From Hymenobacter setariae (lineage in GTDB: Bacteria; Bacteroidota; Bacteroidia; Cytophagales; Hymenobacteraceae), in contig NZ_VMRJ01000004.1 of the NCBI RefSeq assembly GCF_007713685.1, positions 345,700-409,699 of the forward strand: a stretch of 64,000 nt of DNA, read 5' to 3'. The position numbers were made by a program, and so were the translations under genes. The notes beneath the pieces were generated by a model. It did no database searches. It saw nothing but the letters and a program-made list of their open reading frames with translations, and was not told the DNA's origin. Below are positions 42,827-51,719 of this stretch, piece after piece; position 1 is the stretch's first letter; every line of letters begins with the position of its first letter.

Positions 42827-44434
42827 ATGGCTCGTCCCAAAGCAGAAACCCCCACCTGCGTCCCCTATCTGCGCGGGAATGCCTTGTCCGTGCGCCTCTC
42901 ATTTGCTGGGCTCAAATACCGGACGCCAAAAATTGATAATGTCGAGCCGGAATTCATTATGAAGAACGGCTACGTCAAGCCTTCGCACGAGAACTACCTG
43001 GACCTCAATGAGCGCCTGGGCAGTGCCATACAACGCTTGGAACAAGCCTTCCGTATCGCGCAGGCAGCCGGTGAGCTGACGGAGCAGCGGCTAGGGGTGG
43101 AGTATAAACGGTTGACCGGAGAGGCAGAGCAGGCTGCGCGTCATGCCCAGAAACGAGCGGAGGTGGAAGAGCAAGTAACTGGTTTTCGCCGCCGCCTACG
43201 GACGGAGCGCGCCATTAATCAAAGCGTTCATAACGAAGACGTCGAGGACCAGATTCAGCGGCTTCACGAGCAGCTAAAGCAACTCAACGTACGCCGTGAC
43301 AACCAGCGGCGGGAGGCGGGCACCTACGACGACGATAAGCTCATTACCTTCCTGGAAAAGTACGCGACCCGTGATGGCATCGCCACAATGGCGGACGCCA
43401 CCCGGCGCTCGCATTCCAGCTTTATCGAGACCGTCCGCCAGTTCGAGTCCGCGACCACCGTCCAGGAGGTAGACGAGGAGTGGATGGTCAGATTCCAGGA
43501 TTGGCTCATTTCCACACCTTCTAACAAGCCCATTTACCAAACGATACCTAACCCTGCCTACGCGCCGGGGAATGGACAGAAGCAGAAAATGAGGGGTAAA
43601 ATCCTTTACTACAAGACCGGGGATACTAGGAAGAATGACACCATTCAGACCTACTTGCAGAAGGTCACGAGTTGCCTGAACTACTACCAAGCGCGCCCAT
43701 CCAAACTACCGAAGGGCGTGACCATAAACGACTCCTTCAAGCTCTACAAGTTTAAACTTAAGCCAAAGGAGGATAACGTAGTTGCGCTGGAAGAGCACGA
43801 GCTTTTTCAACTACTGGACTTCACCGATTTTGCCATGCGCGAGCAAGAGCGCGCCAGGGACATCCTGCTTTTCCTCTCCGCTACCAGCCTGCGGCACTCG
43901 GACCTCGTGAAAGTCACACCCAGCGCGGTCAAAAACGGCATCATCAACCTCACGGCGCAGAAGACCTCACACCACAGTATCGAGGTGAACATCCCGCTGA
44001 ACGTGATTTCGACCGCAATTCTTAAAAAGTATGCCTACAACATGGTCAACTGCAAACTCAGCTACCACAAGGTCAATCGGCGCATACGAGAGGTGCTGAA
44101 CCACAACGGGGGTAAGACCTTCCCCAGCCTGCAAGAGCCCGTGGAGGTGGTCAACTACTCTGGGGCGCGCCCTGTGGGTAAGACCTCTACCCGCGCCAAC
44201 GAAATCGGAACGCACTCAGGCAGAAGAACTTTTATCAATATTTGCCTGGATTATAACGTCCCTGTCAACAAAATCATCGGGATGACCGGACACCTGAACG
44301 TGGCGACCTTGATGATTTACGCCAACAAGCGCAAGGATGTCAAGAAGCACATGTCCAATATCTTCCAGCTCCCCGCCTACCCCGCCCAGGATTACGGGGT
44401 GGTCGAGTTGGCAGAGGTAGTACAGGAGGTGTAA
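42827..44434 (+). CDS. Tyrosine recombinase/integrase with internal coiled coil
   Basis: A 535-residue integrase starting at ATG 42827 (a TTG at 42800 is also in frame). Catalytic residues are complete: R356 (SLRHSDL), H463 and R466 (GTHSGRR), H489 (GMTGHLNVATL) and Y498 (MIYANKR). The N-terminus has an arm-type DNA-binding segment, then an unusual Arg/Glu-rich coiled-coil stretch (residues ~60-165) before the SAM-like core-binding domain. Such recombinases move conjugative or mobilisable elements in Bacteroidota; the inserted coil makes it longer than the usual ~400. A strong terminator follows. Confidence 0.92.
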   Translation: MARPKAETPTCVPYLRGNALSVRLSFAGLKYRTPKIDNVEPEFIMKNGYVKPSHENYLDLNERLGSAIQRLEQAFRIAQAAGELTEQRLGVEYKRLTGEAEQAARHAQKRAEVEEQVTGFRRRLRTERAINQSVHNEDVEDQIQRLHEQLKQLNVRRDNQRREAGTYDDDKLITFLEKYATRDGIATMADATRRSHSSFIETVRQFESATTVQEVDEEWMVRFQDWLISTPSNKPIYQTIPNPAYAPGNGQKQKMRGKILYYKTGDTRKNDTIQTYLQKVTSCLNYYQARPSKLPKGVTINDSFKLYKFKLKPKEDNVVALEEHELFQLLDFTDFAMREQERARDILLFLSATSLRHSDLVKVTPSAVKNGIINLTAQKTSHHSIEVNIPLNVISTAILKKYAYNMVNCKLSYHKVNRRIREVLNHNGGKTFPSLQEPVEVVNYSGARPVGKTSTRANEIGTHSGRRTFINICLDYNVPVNKIIGMTGHLNVATLMIYANKRKDVKKHMSNIFQLPAYPAQDYGVVELAEVVQEV

Positions 44435-44470
44435 AAAAGCCCCCTGGTGATGACACTAGGGGGCTTTTTT
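44433..44470. terminator. Integrase terminator (copy 1 of a mirrored pair)
   Basis: 13-pair stem AAAAAAGCCCCCT / AGGGGGCTTTTTT with a 12-base loop. The same 38-base unit recurs in reverse orientation at 44814-44851. Confidence 0.9.
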
Positions 44471-44486
44471 GCAGATAACGAGTGAG

Positions 44487-44744
44487 CTAATTTCTATTCA
44501 AAATCCGTTTCATGTTCTCATTATTCGCTATTGCAGAAAGGTCGGTGACCTCAAGAAAATTACGGAGACCTTCATAATCATCCTTAGTCAAAAGGACGAT
44601 TGAATTATCCGACATAGTGATTATATACTCAAGGGAAGAATCCTTTTTGCGCTGAGCATCCTGGTCCTTGGCGATAGAGACAATTTGGTCCGTATTTATA
44701 ATAGTCGCAACGCCCGAAGGCAAGGTAAACTCTAAAAAAGCCAT
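44487..44744 (-). CDS. Hypothetical protein, 85 aa
   Basis: A small acidic protein with beta-rich N-terminus (FLEFTLPSGVATIINTDQI) and helical C-terminus (RNFLEVTDLSAIANN). The segment IINTDQIVSIAKD loosely recalls small FlbD-like beta proteins, but I do not assign it. It lies alone between two mirrored terminators within the mobile element. AT content is well above that of the chromosome. Confidence 0.65.
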   Translation of the reverse strand: MAFLEFTLPSGVATIINTDQIVSIAKDQDAQRKKDSSLEYIITMSDNSIVLLTKDDYEGLRNFLEVTDLSAIANNENMKRILNRN

Positions 44745-44813
44745 ATAATGTATTGTTTAAATTTGTGGATGATTGCTAACGCACGTTGTACCATCTAGGT
44801 TATGCTCAGCAAC

Positions 44814-44851
44814 AAAAAAGCCCCCTAGCTTCATCACCAGGGGGCTTTTTT
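44814..44851. terminator. Rep-gene terminator (copy 2 of the mirrored pair)
   Basis: Same 13-pair stem as 44433-44470. When reversed, the 12-base loop differs from copy 1 at two positions (36 of 38 bases identical). It terminates the minus-strand Rep fragment. Confidence 0.9.
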
Positions 44852-44852
44852 G

Positions 44853-45563
44853 TTAATTGGACCAAGCAGCGTAAATAGCCGAGAATTCCGTCTTCAAACG
44901 AGCCACCGTGAGCTTTCCAATGTTATCAGCACCGTGGTCCTTAACGCCTTGCATGTGGTTAAGGTGGAGCGGGTAGACTGCCTTATGGAGCTTGGTAAGC
45001 TGGTCGTCTCCTTTGACCACTTCGAGCACCTTCTTGATTTGCGCGGGGGTAAGGTGGAGCTTGGTCAGGCGCTCCTCCACTTTGCTTTTGATATCCTGCG
45101 CTGCAGGGGCTGCCTGGATAACTTGGTTTATCGTCGCAGGCTCGTCCTTGTTTACCCGCATCACTGGTGCCGTAGGCGCGGGTGGCACTGAGATTACAAG
45201 CTGGTTCTTGTCCTTATCCTTGGTACGGGGAATAGAAAAGGTGATGTGAGTGGTTTTCTTACCAGTCTTGGTAGCTTCCCATTTCGCCCCGTAGCCTACC
45301 CGCGCAAAATCCGCAAATACTGGCTTAAGCACACGTCGCTTGAAGTCGCCGAAAATTGGATACAGGTCAGCGTTCTCAAGCAACCAAAACTTAAGGTTTT
45401 CCAGGCTTTCTTTTTTTCTGGTGAAATCCTTATCTCTCGTATTCAGGTTTTTCCAGCTCTCCAAAATCGAATACATCTTAACAGCGTTCGGATTCCTTAA
45501 GTCTAAGGCAGTCTGGACATCTAAGCGGGTGTAATTGCCAACAGCAGCAAGATTGAGCAGGTG
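44853..45563 (-). pseudogene. Plasmid replication initiator (Rep_3 family), 5'-truncated
   Basis: An ATG at 45476 gives 207 codons, but the same frame is open a further 29 codons to a TAG at 45564-45566. Those codons read NYTRLDVQTALDLRNPNAVK before MYSILESWKN, which is the conserved join between the two winged helices of Rep_3 initiators. After it come LYPIFGDFKRRVLKPVFADF and THITFSIPR, the second winged helix. The first winged helix is missing, and there is no ATG, GTG or TTG upstream of 45476. I conclude that this is the C-terminal half of a plasmid Rep gene and that it does not function. Confidence 0.75.
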
Positions 45564-45575
45564 CTATATCCAGCT

Positions 45576-45830
45576 ATGCTGCTTAATGACGAGGTTGTAA
45601 ACGAATTGGCAACACGGCTGGAAATCGGCGTACCTGCTACAGCCCTTCCGCTGATTAAAGTGAATGGGCTAACCCGTAGCGAGATGTTATTGCTGCATCG
45701 CTACGGAGTAACTCAACCAGAAACTGGCTGGTCAGCAGTAGCTGTGATTGTTGAAGCGGCGCTAGGAACTGAGCGGGCGCAACAACTGGCTACTATTTGG
45801 CCCGAAAGAGCCTCCAGCCTCGCAGCATAA
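45576..45830 (+). CDS. Hypothetical protein, 84 aa
   Basis: Starts at ATG 45576 (GTG 45561 also in frame). The composition is helical and amphipathic (NDEVVNELATRLEIG, SEMLLLHRYGVTQPETGW), with no membrane segment and no recognised family. It lies right at the broken 5' end of the Rep gene and is divergent from it, so it may be a truncated or chimeric ORF. Confidence 0.45.
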   Translation: MLLNDEVVNELATRLEIGVPATALPLIKVNGLTRSEMLLLHRYGVTQPETGWSAVAVIVEAALGTERAQQLATIWPERASSLAA

Positions 45831-45894
45831 CTAATTGTTTCTAATTAGAGGGTTCCTTAATAAGCAGATACTATTGGGAAGGTGGTATGAGTAG

Positions 45895-46479
45895 CTAAGG
45901 GATATAGTACTTCGCGACGGTACTAGCGGAAATACCCAGTTTTTTCGCTACTGCATAGTTCGAAAGACCACTGTATTTTAATTTCTGGATTTGCTCCACA
46001 ATAATAGAGCTTTTAACAGGTGGTCCTATATGTATTCCTTCCGCCTTACGTCGGGCCATCCCGGCCTTGGTGCGCTCGCTAAGGCGTATACGTTCCTGCT
46101 TGGCCAAGGTGGCGAGGATAGAAATGATAGCCTCCTGAAAGAGCCCCACCGAATCGAGGTATTGCTCGGTGAGGGACTTATAGCCAACGCCCCAGCCTTG
46201 TAGTTGGTTAAGATATTGCAGGGTAGGTAACGCTCCTTCGCGGCTAAAGCGGTCCAAGCTCCAAAACAACACCAAGTCGAAGCGTCGTTGGTGCGCATCG
46301 GCAAACAGCGCCTGAAACTCAGAGCGCCTGCCGGTCCCGCCCGACTCCTGCTCCACATACTCTTTGTAGATAGAATAGCCGTGGGCCTGGGCAAAGCGCC
46401 GCAGTTCGGGCAACTGGTTTTCGGTGCTCTGACCTTTATCCTTGGTCGAAACGCGGGCATAGAGGGCGACGGTTGTCAT
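45895..46479 (-). CDS. Serine recombinase (resolvase/invertase family)
   Basis: A 194-residue site-specific recombinase. ATG 46479 is chosen over TTG 46497 because the conserved N-terminus starts VALYARVSTKDKGQ, with nucleophile S11. Further motifs: QESGGTGRRSEF, FWSLDRFSREG, LATLAKQERIRLSERTKAGM, and a C-terminal helix-turn-helix (LSNYAVAKKLGISASTVAKYY). Length equals the Tn3 resolvase/Hin invertase group. It probably resolved multimers or moved the ancestral plasmid. Direct repeats upstream could be part of its recombination site. Confidence 0.92.
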   Translation of the reverse strand: MTTVALYARVSTKDKGQSTENQLPELRRFAQAHGYSIYKEYVEQESGGTGRRSEFQALFADAHQRRFDLVLFWSLDRFSREGALPTLQYLNQLQGWGVGYKSLTEQYLDSVGLFQEAIISILATLAKQERIRLSERTKAGMARRKAEGIHIGPPVKSSIIVEQIQKLKYSGLSNYAVAKKLGISASTVAKYYIP

Positions 46480-46492
46480 ACCTCTAAGATAC

Positions 46493-46574
46493 TCCAATAA
46501 GGGTCAGTAAAATACGGCTCAAAAAAGGGCCTCTACGCGCTGGAAATGCCCTCGATAAAACCATCCAATAAGGG
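46493..46574. repeat. 11-base direct repeats upstream of the serine recombinase
   Basis: TCCAATAAGGG at 46493-46503 and again at 46564-46574, starts 71 bases apart. A CCTGTTGCAGG palindrome follows. The position just before the recombinase start fits a res-type site. The remaining bases to 46774 hold no gene. Confidence 0.4.
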
Positions 46575-46774
46575 CCCCTGCCTGTTGCAGGTAGCCCCAG
46601 TGTGACACTATGCAGATAAGTGCTCTTAGAGACCGACTGGCACTCACACTTTTATTATACGCCTAGCGTCTAAGCGACACTGAGTCTGAAATGCCTAATG
46701 GGTGCTGCACAAGCTACGGGTTTCACCCGAGTTGTTAGTTAGCACGTAAGCGCTCCTTGTTTGTGCCCGTCCCG

Positions 46775-47989
46775 ATGCCCGACACCACCCCAGAATCTCC
46801 CGAGCGCTCGGCCACTGCACCAACACAACAACCCCTGCAACAGGAAAACCACCAACAAGCTACGGCGGACGCGGCGCAGCTACTGCACCAGCAGCAGTAC
46901 GAGCAAAGCCAGGTTCGTTTCCGCACGGTGTTTGAAAACTCGCCGCTGGGCCAGAAAATCATTACGCCCGACCTGATGATTCGCCAAGTGAACGTGGCTG
47001 TGGTGGACATGCTCGGCTACAAGAGTCCTGAGGAGTTGATTGGCCGGCGCATTCTGGAATTTGCCCATCCCCATTTTCGCGACGACTGGCATCGGCTGCA
47101 GGCCCAACTCTGGGAGCACAAGCTGCCGCACTTTGCCCTGGAAACTTGCCTGGTGCGCGCCAATGGCTCTTCGTTCTGGTGCCGGGTGACCTCCGTGCTG
47201 TTTCCTGACGAAGGAGCTGAGCTGGGCTACACCATCCTGGAGGACATCTCGGAGCGCAAGGGGTTGGAAAACAAGCTTAAACGCCTTTATGATGCGCAGG
47301 AAACCATCCTGCACCTGGCCACCCACGACCTGAAGGGACCGATTGGGCATATTGAGTTGCTGGCTGACCTGCTGCAACGGGAAGTAGCCGGCCGGGCAGA
47401 CGCCGGCCCGCCCGCGCCAGAAATGCTGCGCTACCTGGCCTTGATTCAGGGAGCCTGTGCCCATGCTACTGCGCTGCTCGGAGACGTGCTCTACGTGGGC
47501 GACCTCGACGCCAATGAGCTGCACAAGCAGCCCACTGACCTGCGCACCTACCTACCGGCCCGGCTGGAACTGCATCAGCTTGCGGCCGCTAAAAAAGGCG
47601 TGACGCTGGCCCTGGATTTAGCAGCAGATAGACTCTTTGCACCACTGCACCCCGAAAAGTTTGGCCGGGTGCTCGACAATCTGCTCAACAACGCCCTCAA
47701 GTTTACCCCGGCCGGCGGCACCGTAACTATTGGTGGGCACGAACACGAGGGCAAAGCCTGCTTGAGCGTGCGCGACACGGGCATTGGCATTCCGGGCAAG
47801 CTGCTCGGCAACTTGTTCGACAAGTTCAACCCCACGCGGCGCGCGGGCCTGCAAGGCGAAACGACCACCGGCCTAGGTCTCTTTATCGCGAAGCAGATTG
47901 TGCAGCTGCACGGCGGCGATATCTGGGTAGAAAGCCGCGAGCGCGAGGGCACCTGCTTCTTTATTGAGTTGCCGAGTAGCAATAGCTAA
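46775..47989 (+). CDS. PAS-domain sensor histidine kinase
   Basis: A 404-residue soluble kinase. ATG 46775 is preferred; a TTG at 46757 is also in frame. A Gln-rich coil (residues ~15-45) precedes one PAS domain (residues ~46-165, ENSPLGQKIITPDLMIRQVN). HisKA carries H184 (LATHDLKGPIGH), and the HATPase_c domain shows LDNLLNNALKFTP, SVRDTGIGIP and TGLGLFIAKQIV. No regulator is next to it. It is the first host-like gene after the mobile element, and CCTAGG reappears in it at 47874. Confidence 0.9.
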   Translation: MPDTTPESPERSATAPTQQPLQQENHQQATADAAQLLHQQQYEQSQVRFRTVFENSPLGQKIITPDLMIRQVNVAVVDMLGYKSPEELIGRRILEFAHPHFRDDWHRLQAQLWEHKLPHFALETCLVRANGSSFWCRVTSVLFPDEGAELGYTILEDISERKGLENKLKRLYDAQETILHLATHDLKGPIGHIELLADLLQREVAGRADAGPPAPEMLRYLALIQGACAHATALLGDVLYVGDLDANELHKQPTDLRTYLPARLELHQLAAAKKGVTLALDLAADRLFAPLHPEKFGRVLDNLLNNALKFTPAGGTVTIGGHEHEGKACLSVRDTGIGIPGKLLGNLFDKFNPTRRAGLQGETTTGLGLFIAKQIVQLHGGDIWVESREREGTCFFIELPSSNS

Positions 47990-48052
47990 TCGCCTCGATA
48001 GCACTACTTAGTGACTCTATAAACTGCAGTCAATCGCCTTTTTACCTCGTTT

Positions 48053-48979
48053 ATGCGCACAGAAGGTCATTTTGCTGGCTTGTATTACACCTTATTCGAG
48101 CCAAATCAGCCCGCTAAAGCGACGCTGCTCCTGCTACACGGTATGGCGGAGCACCACCGGCGATACGCAGAGTTTGCGGAGTATCTAACGGCGCAAGGGA
48201 TTGCCGTGCTAGCCTATGACCAGCTGGGCCATGGCCGCACCGCGCAAACCGACGCAGAGCGGGGCTTTTTTCAATTGACAAGCCCCGTCGAGCGCCTTAT
48301 CCGGGATGCGGAGCAAATGGCGACTTACCTGGCCGAGTTGTTTCCCGGCATGCCGCACTTCATTCTGGGGCACTCCATGGGGTCGTTTGTGGCCCGCTGC
48401 CTGCTCCAGCAAGCCGGGAATAGCTTCCAGGGAGCCATCTTGATGGGTACGGCTGCTCCTACACCGGGGGCGAGCCTCGGGCTGGCACTCCTAGGTGTGC
48501 TGAACAAGTTGGTACCCCGGCACCGCACGAAGTTGCTTAATAACTTCTTTGGGTGGGTGAACAACCGCCGTTTTAAGGAGCCGGCGCCTAACGACTCCTT
48601 GAAGTGGCTGAGCGCCAATCAGCAGAACCAGCTGGCGTATCTGCACGACCCGTTGTGCGGTATGCCCTTCACCAACAATGGCTTTTTTACCTTGCTCTCC
48701 CTGATGAAGCAAGCCACCGACGGGCCGTGGACCAGGGGCATCCCCACGGCGCTGCCCCTCTTGCTGGTGAGTGGGGCAGACGACCCGGTGGGCCAGTTCG
48801 GCCGAGGCGTTCGCCGCGTGGCGCAGCAGCTGCAGCAAGCCGGCTTTCAGCGAGTGCGGCAGGTGCTCTACCCCGGCATGCGGCACGAGATTCTGCAGGA
48901 AGTTGGCAAGCAGCAGGTGTACCAGGACATTGCCGCCTGGCTTGGCGCACTCGTTGCCCCAGTGGCAAGTAAGCCCTAG
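48053..48979 (+). CDS. Alpha/beta hydrolase, monoacylglycerol-lipase-like (S33 type)
   Basis: A 308-residue hydrolase with oxyanion LLLLHGMAEHHRRY, nucleophile S108 in GHSMGS, acid in VSGADDPVG, and catalytic His in GMRHEIL near the C-terminus. This order and the HGMAEHH motif resemble monoacylglycerol lipases and lysophospholipases. No signal peptide. It probably cleaves a monoacylglycerol or similar lipid ester. The stop codon is inside CCTAGG (48975-48980). Confidence 0.88.
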   Translation: MRTEGHFAGLYYTLFEPNQPAKATLLLLHGMAEHHRRYAEFAEYLTAQGIAVLAYDQLGHGRTAQTDAERGFFQLTSPVERLIRDAEQMATYLAELFPGMPHFILGHSMGSFVARCLLQQAGNSFQGAILMGTAAPTPGASLGLALLGVLNKLVPRHRTKLLNNFFGWVNNRRFKEPAPNDSLKWLSANQQNQLAYLHDPLCGMPFTNNGFFTLLSLMKQATDGPWTRGIPTALPLLLVSGADDPVGQFGRGVRRVAQQLQQAGFQRVRQVLYPGMRHEILQEVGKQQVYQDIAAWLGALVAPVASKP

Positions 48980-49222
48980 GGGGTGGCGTGCCAACGGCCT
49001 GAGCCTTATACGCCAGCAAGTAAGTTGACCCAGTGCAGGTAGATGAGCGCTTGCCCGACCGCCTGGCTAAAGCCCGCGCTACGCCGGTTATTACGTAGTA
49101 GTTTAGTAAGTGTTTATACCAAATAATTATCAGTAAATCAGTATTTTAATTGCAGCTAAAAGGCCCCGGTCCGCCGTAAGAAGGTAGTTGCCCGACCGCT
49201 ACGCGGGCCGCTCCCCCGCTGC

Positions 49223-50323
49223 TTGTCTATTGTTTTTTCTGCGCTTGTATTTGGGGTATTTTTTGGGCTCTATGGCTTGGTGCTGGTGCGGGCGGCCTGG
49301 CCGCGGCCCGCGTTGCCGCCGCTAGCGCACTACCCGCGGGTGAGCATCCTGGTGGCCGCGCGCAATGAGGCGGCCCTCATCGAGCGGTGCCTGCAAGCGC
49401 TGGCTGAGCTGAACTACCCAGCCGATAAACTCGAAATCCTCCTAGGTGACGACGCTTCGACCGATGACACGGCGGCCGTGGTGCGGCGATTTATTGCCGA
49501 CAAGCCGCACTTTCGGCTGCTGCCCATCCGCCACCGGCTGGGCACGGCCCGCGGCAAAAGCAACGTGCTGGCTCACCTCTACCGGGCGGCCACCGCCGAT
49601 TACTTCCTGCTGACCGATGCCGATATGGCCTTGCACCCCGACTGGGTGCAGACCATGCTGGCCGCCGCGCCCGCCGGCGTGGGTGTGGTCACGGGCATTA
49701 CCACGGCGGGCGGTGGGCTGTTTGGGCGCTTGCAGGGGCTCGACTGGCTATTTGGCCTCAACCTCATTCGGCTGCTCACCGACTGCGGCCTGCCCATCGC
49801 GGCCGTGGGCAACAATATGCTAGTAACGCGGGCGGCCTACGAGTCCATCGGCGGCTACGAGGCGTTGGCCTTCAGCATCACCGAAGACGTGCAGCTATTC
49901 GCCCAGCTGGTAGCCCGGGGCTGGCACTACCGCAATCTTATCGACCCGCGGGTGCTGGGCATCTCGGTGCCGCAGCCCACGGTGCGCCTGCTGCTGCACC
50001 AGCGCAAGCGCTGGATGAAAGGGACCGGCCGCCTGCCCTGGCAGCTAGGGCTTTTGTTCAGCTCCTACGGGGTGTTTTACACGATGCTGGGTTGGTCGGA
50101 GCTGCCGCTCGGTACCATCGGAGTCTTGCTGGCGACCAAGGTGCTGTGCCAGACCTTATTCCTGCTCCTCACGCTGCGGCAGGCGGGGCACCGCGAGCGC
50201 CTACCCGTGCTGCTGCTCTACGAAGGCTACCTGCTGGTCATGTCGCTGTCGGTGCTGGCCTACACCCTGTGGCCCGGCGTGCTGCACTGGAAGGAACGCC
50301 GCTACCGCTGGGCCGAAGCCTAG
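49223..50323 (+). CDS. Membrane glycosyltransferase family 2
   Basis: A 366-residue GT2 starting at TTG 49223. One N-terminal membrane helix, then the GT-A domain: SILVAARNEAALIERCL, DDASTDDT, TDADMALHPDW (metal site), ITEDVQLFAQL (base) and QRKRWMKG (product-binding QxxRW motif). Two or three C-terminal helices anchor it. This is the layout of processive beta-glycan synthases or related surface-sugar transferases. The product is unknown. The stop codon is inside CCTAGG (50319-50324). Confidence 0.88.
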   Translation: MSIVFSALVFGVFFGLYGLVLVRAAWPRPALPPLAHYPRVSILVAARNEAALIERCLQALAELNYPADKLEILLGDDASTDDTAAVVRRFIADKPHFRLLPIRHRLGTARGKSNVLAHLYRAATADYFLLTDADMALHPDWVQTMLAAAPAGVGVVTGITTAGGGLFGRLQGLDWLFGLNLIRLLTDCGLPIAAVGNNMLVTRAAYESIGGYEALAFSITEDVQLFAQLVARGWHYRNLIDPRVLGISVPQPTVRLLLHQRKRWMKGTGRLPWQLGLLFSSYGVFYTMLGWSELPLGTIGVLLATKVLCQTLFLLLTLRQAGHRERLPVLLLYEGYLLVMSLSVLAYTLWPGVLHWKERRYRWAEA

Positions 50324-50434
50324 GTAGCCAGCTGACAATAACCGTCAGGACCAGGGCTTCCTTGGCTGCTAATAGCTGATTCATTATCAGCCTATACGCT
50401 TCCCAATATCCATTTCTATTTACTAATCCTTTTC

Positions 50435-51346
50435 ATGACTATTACTTCCACAGCCGGGCGACACCCGGTGCTTACTACCCTGCTGGTGCTGGTGGGCCTA
50501 TTCCTAGTAGGCGGCGGCATCACCTACCTCGCTACCGACCACGGCAAGGCCCTGCTGCCTACCCTAGAGCAGCCCTCCTTTACGAGCAGCAACATTACCC
50601 GCGAGCATATTAAGGGGCAATTTCTGGTGAGGCTACGCAACCACGCTCCCATCGACCTGCGCATTGATAGCTTGCGCTACTCGGCCCGCGTCGATGGCAA
50701 GCAGCTAGCCCAAGGTCACAAAGACCGCCCGCTCGTGGTGAAAGGCCACGCCCTTAGCAGCTTGTCCTTGCCGCTGGAGCTGAACCTACCCCAACTCACG
50801 CACCAACTAAAAACCAGCCAGCGCGACTGCGTGACGGTGGAGCTACACACCGTACTATACGCCAACCTGCCGGGCGTGGGGCCCCAAAAGCTGCCTATCG
50901 ACGTGCGAAAGCGCGTGTACATCCCAAAGCTGCCCAAAATAGAGGTGGCCGACGTCGATATCACCAAGCTGGGCTTGAAGAAAGGCGAAGCCATTGTGAC
51001 GCTGCGTGTGACAAACTACGAGCCCATTGCTTTCACCGTCAAGCAGGTGAGCTACCGCTTCCAAATAGAAGATGACTTGGATGTGAAAGGCCAGGAAACC
51101 AAGGATGTTACTTTCAAAAAGAAGGGCACAGAGCTGATGCCGATTCACGTAAAATTTGCGCCTAGGTCTATGCCTAAGGTGCTGTTTAAGACCATCTTCA
51201 AACCCAAGAAAACTGATTACAAGCTGACGGGTAACGCTACCGTGGCGGCCGGCCCCGCCAGCGCCCGCGATGCTACGATGCAGTTCAACAGCAGCGGTAC
51301 GGTGAAGGACTTGAAAGAGCTGGCGAAAGGCGCGAAAGACAACTAG
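50435..51346 (+). CDS. LEA type 2 (WHy-domain) protein, tandem
   Basis: A 303-residue protein with an N-terminal hydrophobic anchor (residues ~8-28, TTLLVLVGLFLVGGGITYLA) and two repeats of a beta-sandwich of the LEA14/WHy type. Repeat 1 covers ~residues 50-165 (KGQFLVRLRNHAPIDLRIDS) and repeat 2 ~175-285 (EAIVTLRVTNYEPIAFTVKQ). Such proteins are linked to desiccation and stress tolerance. Lys-rich C-terminus. Likely periplasmic, membrane-tethered. Confidence 0.8.
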   Translation: MTITSTAGRHPVLTTLLVLVGLFLVGGGITYLATDHGKALLPTLEQPSFTSSNITREHIKGQFLVRLRNHAPIDLRIDSLRYSARVDGKQLAQGHKDRPLVVKGHALSSLSLPLELNLPQLTHQLKTSQRDCVTVELHTVLYANLPGVGPQKLPIDVRKRVYIPKLPKIEVADVDITKLGLKKGEAIVTLRVTNYEPIAFTVKQVSYRFQIEDDLDVKGQETKDVTFKKKGTELMPIHVKFAPRSMPKVLFKTIFKPKKTDYKLTGNATVAAGPASARDATMQFNSSGTVKDLKELAKGAKDN

Positions 51347-51719
51347 TCGCGCCCTGCCTGGCCGCACTTCACCAAGCCTAGCCAGGCTAGAAATACCGAC
51401 TAGGAAACTGCTGATGAGTAGCTCCCTTCAAAGCTAGTCGTCTAGCCAGTGCCCCTGCTGGCAATACTCACTAGCCCGCACAGCTCACAGGCTGTGTAAG
51501 CGGCGATGCGAACTTATCTGCCGTATACACCTACTAGGCGATACCTCACACAACGTGCGGAGAGCGTATAGCCTGCGCCGGGCCTCGCATAAGTGTCCGG
51601 CCTTAAAGGGCATTGGCAGCCTCCTACTCTCTGTTCGGGCAGCCACGCACTCCTATCGGTAGCACTAGCCTAGCCGATGCGGCAAGGCATCGCCCCATTT
51701 ACAAGCATCAATTTTCGTA
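51347..51719. other. Intergenic region, 373 bases
   Basis: No gene or known RNA recognised. It contains short hairpins (AGCCT/AGGCT near 51375, CACAG/CTGTG near 51480). It precedes the MFS gene, which starts at GTG 51720. Confidence 0.4.

Larger units (their letters stand above)
42712..46750. mobile_element. Integrated plasmid-derived element (boundaries approximate)
   Basis: Contains a tyrosine recombinase, a broken Rep_3 plasmid initiator, two small hypothetical ORFs and a serine recombinase. The left edge is set by the truncated DUF2461 gene. The right edge is taken just before the PAS kinase. The host hexamer CCTAGG is absent from the whole segment (about eight expected at the local rate), supporting foreign origin. 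No conjugation, partition or cargo gene is evident, and no direct-repeat att pair was found by eye. Confidence 0.65.

Noticed and set aside
46500..46757. Possible tRNA or the missing DUF2461 remainder at the right end of the element
   Set aside because: No cloverleaf and no DUF2461 codons could be read in any frame.
51347..51719. Possible cobalamin or other riboswitch ahead of the MFS transporter
   Set aside because: No conserved aptamer core was found; only short unrelated hairpins.
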